Source: RGIG1993 sp964564225 (GTDB lineage: Bacteria > Bacillota > Clostridia > Oscillospirales > CAG-272). Taken from it: a DNA stretch of 52,756 nucleotides. The notes below the pieces were generated by a model, which saw nothing but the letters and a program-made list of their open reading frames with translations, searched no databases and was not told the origin of the DNA. The first letter of the stretch is position 1. Each line of letters opens with the position of its first letter. This document shows, piece by piece, positions 50,481 through 52,756 of the stretch. The DNA lies in the NCBI GenBank assembly GCA_964564225.1, contig CAZMAF010000003.1, positions 1 to 52,756 on the forward strand, read 5' to 3'. Made by a program: the position numbers and the translations under genes.

Positions 50481-51866
50481 TCAACATCCTTTGTCATTGA
50501 TTTTTTTGGCAATGCTTCGGGCAACGTGAATGCCGCTTGCTGAGGCGTGCGAGAGCGAGTGGGTAACGCCGCTGCCATCGCCGATGATATAGAGATTCTG
50601 ATAAAGTGTTTCGAGGTTTTCGTCAAGCTTGACTTCCATATTGTAGAACTTGACCTCGACGCCGTAGAGGAGGGTATCGTCGTTGGCAGTGCCGGGGGCG
50701 ATCTTGTCAAGGGCATAAATCATTTCGATGATGCCGTCGAGAATGCGCTTGGGGATAACAAGCGAGAGGTCGCCGGGCGTTGCCGCAAGGGTGGGAGCGG
50801 TAAAGCTTTCGGCAATACGTGCGGGGGTGGAGCGCTGACCGCGGATGAGGTCGCCGAAGCGCTGTACCATAACGCCGCCGCCCAGCATATTGGAAAGGCG
50901 GGCAATGCTTTCGGCGTAGCCCGTCGAGTCCCTGAAGGGCTCGGAAAAATGCTTGGCTACAAGAAGGGCAAAGTTGGTGTTTTCGGTGTGCTTTGCAGGG
51001 TCTTCGTAGCTGTGACCGTTGACCGTGACGATGCCGTTGGTGTTTTCCGCAACGACGGCACCGTGTGGATTCATACAGAAAGTACGCACGAGGTCTTGGA
51101 ATTTTTCGGTACGGTAGACGATCTTGCTTTCGTAGAGTTCGCCTGTGAGATGCTCGAATATCTTGGCGGGCAATTCAACCCGTACGCCGATGTCAACGCG
51201 GTTTGAGAGGGTGGGAATATGCATTTCGCGGCAGACCTTTTCCATCCATTTGCTGCCCGATCTGCCGACTGAAACAATACAGTAGGGGGCAGTGAAATCG
51301 CCCTTTTTCGTTTTGGCGGTATAGCCGTCCCCGCTCTGTTCAATCGTTTCCACGGGTGTGTTGAAATAGAAATCAACGCGGTCTTTCATACGTTTATAGA
51401 GATTTTCGAGAACGATATAGTTTTTGTCAGTGCCGAGATGGCGTACCGAGGCGTCGAGCAGATGAAGTTTGTTTTGTAAGCAGAGTGTTTTGATCGATGA
51501 GCCTGCGGTCGAGTAGAGCTTTGTGCCTTCGCCGCCGTAGCAGAGATTGATCTTGTCGACGTAGCGCATTAAATCGAGCGCTTCGGTTTTTCCGATATGC
51601 TCGTGAAGCGTTCCGCCAAATTGGTTAGTGATGTTGTATTTGCCGTCCGAGAATGCGCCTGCGCCGCCAAAACCGTTCATAATGGCGCAGGTTGCGCATT
51701 GGATACAGTTTTTGATTTTTACGTTGTCGATCGGGCAGCTTCTTTTTTCAAGGGAATTTCCAAGCTCAAAAAGTGCAATCTTCAGATGCTTTGTTTTTTC
51801 AAGCAGTTCGTAAGCGGTAAAAATACCGCCCGGTCCCGCACCGATAATGATAACGTCGTATTTCAT
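50481..51866 (-). CDS. FAD-dependent oxidoreductase (COG2509-like dehydrogenase)
   Basis: The 461-residue flavoprotein has the dinucleotide-binding motif DVIIIGAGPGGIFTAYEL at the N-terminus with acidic LFELGNSLEKR after the second strand. A conserved Cys-containing segment follows (KNCIQCATCAIMNGFGGAGAFSDGKYN, near residues 54-80). VSVGRSGSKWM and the C-terminal FAD motif LYIIGDGSGVTHSLSHASASGIHVARSI complete it. The CxxC type motif near the GGAGAFSDGK loop is typical of this family. The physiological substrate is unknown. The ATG at 51866 begins a minus-strand run with the DUF1622 and transglutaminase genes. Confidence 0.88.
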   Translation of the reverse strand: MKYDVIIIGAGPGGIFTAYELLEKTKHLKIALFELGNSLEKRSCPIDNVKIKNCIQCATCAIMNGFGGAGAFSDGKYNITNQFGGTLHEHIGKTEALDLMRYVDKINLCYGGEGTKLYSTAGSSIKTLCLQNKLHLLDASVRHLGTDKNYIVLENLYKRMKDRVDFYFNTPVETIEQSGDGYTAKTKKGDFTAPYCIVSVGRSGSKWMEKVCREMHIPTLSNRVDIGVRVELPAKIFEHLTGELYESKIVYRTEKFQDLVRTFCMNPHGAVVAENTNGIVTVNGHSYEDPAKHTENTNFALLVAKHFSEPFRDSTGYAESIARLSNMLGGGVMVQRFGDLIRGQRSTPARIAESFTAPTLAATPGDLSLVIPKRILDGIIEMIYALDKIAPGTANDDTLLYGVEVKFYNMEVKLDENLETLYQNLYIIGDGSGVTHSLSHASASGIHVARSIAKKINDKGC

Positions 51867-51910
51867 AGGTTTTCCTCATTTCAAGGGTAATTTGCATAAT
51901 CATTCAATTT

Positions 51911-51939
51911 ATTATACTATATTTCGCGACTGTTGTCAA
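51911..51939 (-). promoter_or_regulatory. Sigma-A promoter of the FAD oxidoreductase run
   Basis: On the minus strand, the consensus TTGACA (51934-51939), a 17-bp spacer and TATAAT (51911-51916), 45 nt upstream of the ATG. Confidence 0.85.
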
Positions 51940-52051
51940 GAATCGGTGAAAAAGCTCTTTAATACATCATGACGGATGGCGTAAAATATTTTGCATTTGG
52001 GTATATTTGGAATTTTTTTCAATATTTTTTTGGATAGCATAAGAAAAAAAC

Positions 52052-52080
52052 TTGACAAAAGGTATGGTGTTTAGTACAAT
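52052..52080 (+). promoter_or_regulatory. Sigma-A promoter of glnA
   Basis: TTGACA (52052-52057), a 17-bp spacer and TACAAT (52075-52080), 31 nt upstream of the ATG. I saw no clear GlnR operator in the short leader. Confidence 0.85.
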
Positions 52081-52110
52081 ACAAGTATCAATTAAGGGAG
52101 GATTTTAAAT

Positions 52111-52756
52111 ATGAATGCAAAGGTACAAGCTATTCTCGATCTGATTGCCGAAAAGGGTATTCAGATGATTGATTTCAAGATGGTAGATATCAACGGTCAG
52201 TACCGTCATGTCACCATTCCCGCTGCACATTTTTCCGAAAAAACGCTTGAGGAGGGTATCGGTTTTGATGCCTCCAACTACGGGTACGCGGTGGTGGAAA
52301 AGAGCGATATGGTCTTCATTCCCGATCCCGATACGGCAATGATCGACCCTTTCTGCGAAATTCCCACGCTGACGATGAGCGGTAACGCGATGATTATTGA
52401 CTCCCCCGCGAACCGCCCTCTCGCGCAGTATCCCCGCAATATCGTGCTTGCCGCTGAAAACTACATGAGAGAAAGCGGTATTGCCGATACGATGCTTATT
52501 CTGCCTGAATTTGAATTTTATCTCTTTGATAACGTCGGCTGGGAGGTCAGTCCCAACTATTCGGCTTACGGTGTAGATGCCAAGCAGTCCTATTGGAACA
52601 GTATGGAGGAGGGACTTGGCAATGTCGTGCCGAAGCAGAAAGCGTATCATATTGCCAAGCCCTACGATACTTCGTATGAGTGTCGCTCCGAAATGTGTCT
52701 TCTGATGGAAGAAGCGGGTATTTCGGTGAAATACCATCACCCCGAGGTTGCCGCTT
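52111..52756 (+). CDS. glnA: Glutamine synthetase, type I (3' end beyond the window)
   Basis: The frame is open from the ATG at 52111 (SD AAGGGAGG) to the last base, giving the first 215 residues. Type I glutamine synthetase motifs are present: FKMVDINGQYRHVTIPA, GIGFDASNYGYAVVEKSDMVFIPD (the beta-grasp domain with the catalytic Asp region), ILPEFEFYLFD (Glu metal ligands) and KYHHPEVAA (the HHE-VA motif). It makes glutamine from glutamate, ammonia and ATP. The N-terminal part without an insertion fits the clostridial/Bacillus GSI-alpha class. Truncated only by the window edge. Confidence 0.93.
   Translation, partial: MNAKVQAILDLIAEKGIQMIDFKMVDINGQYRHVTIPAAHFSEKTLEEGIGFDASNYGYAVVEKSDMVFIPDPDTAMIDPFCEIPTLTMSGNAMIIDSPANRPLAQYPRNIVLAAENYMRESGIADTMLILPEFEFYLFDNVGWEVSPNYSAYGVDAKQSYWNSMEEGLGNVVPKQKAYHIAKPYDTSYECRSEMCLLMEEAGISVKYHHPEVAA

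Overview
The window reads as chromosomal DNA of an uncultured-type, low-to-moderate GC Firmicute of class Clostridia. The evidence is the set of endospore-lineage genes (spoIIGA, spoVS, and the rny-ymdB-spoVS order also found in Bacillus), the miaB-ymcA/ylbF-like-mutS-mutL order, strong AAGGAGG ribosome binding sites, and sigma-A promoters with 17-bp spacers. I cannot place it below class. No rRNA, tRNA, CRISPR array, transposase or phage gene was seen.

Layout. 1-509 is a tandem array of about 113-bp hairpin repeats. 510-4421 (minus) holds an EEP-fold lipoprotein with altered catalytic residues, trmL and a YbiT-like ABC-F ATPase. 4800-8834 (plus) holds three paralogous lipoproteins, each with its own promoter, a three-hairpin leader and a terminator. 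8835-9809 is gene-free and carries direct repeats. 9810-29305 (plus) is the centre of interest: an apparent six-gene operon of a secreted/transmembrane vWA protein, two 1,260-1,270-residue tubulin/FtsZ-superfamily proteins, a two-TM coiled-coil protein, an 1,892-residue membrane protein (degenerate SF2 helicase/DUF1998-like core, Cys4 zinc site, C-terminal transglutaminase), and a PncA-like cysteine hydrolase. It ends at a strong bidirectional terminator. 29358-31104 (minus) has a zinc-ribbon membrane protein and hisS. 31367-39478 (plus) is miaB, ymcA/ylbF-like, mutS, a small unknown gene, mutL and tgt. 39555-41620 (minus) is an SDR and spoIIGA. 42147-43415 (plus) is a small unknown gene and a diacylglycerol-kinase family gene; two further hairpin-repeat copies follow, then a minus-strand M14 peptidase. 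44784-47760 is rny-ymdB-spoVS. 47674-51866 (minus) is a FAD oxidoreductase, a DUF1622 protein and a repeat/transglutaminase surface protein. 52111 to the end is the start of a glutamine synthetase gene.

How it fits together. Most genes are core housekeeping (tRNA modification, mismatch repair, RNA decay, sporulation). The accessory part is the vWA-tubulin operon. Tubulin-like proteins of this kind next to vWA proteins have been described computationally as a candidate membrane-remodelling system (Makarova and Koonin 2010, FtsZ-like families). The version here, with two giant paralogous tubulins and a membrane pseudo-helicase/transglutaminase, is one I do not recognise as characterised. Its gene order suggests an extracytoplasmic sensor or adhesin (vWA) coupled across the membrane to a cytoplasmic nucleotide-dependent polymer and a large membrane-anchored effector or scaffold. 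That reading is inference.
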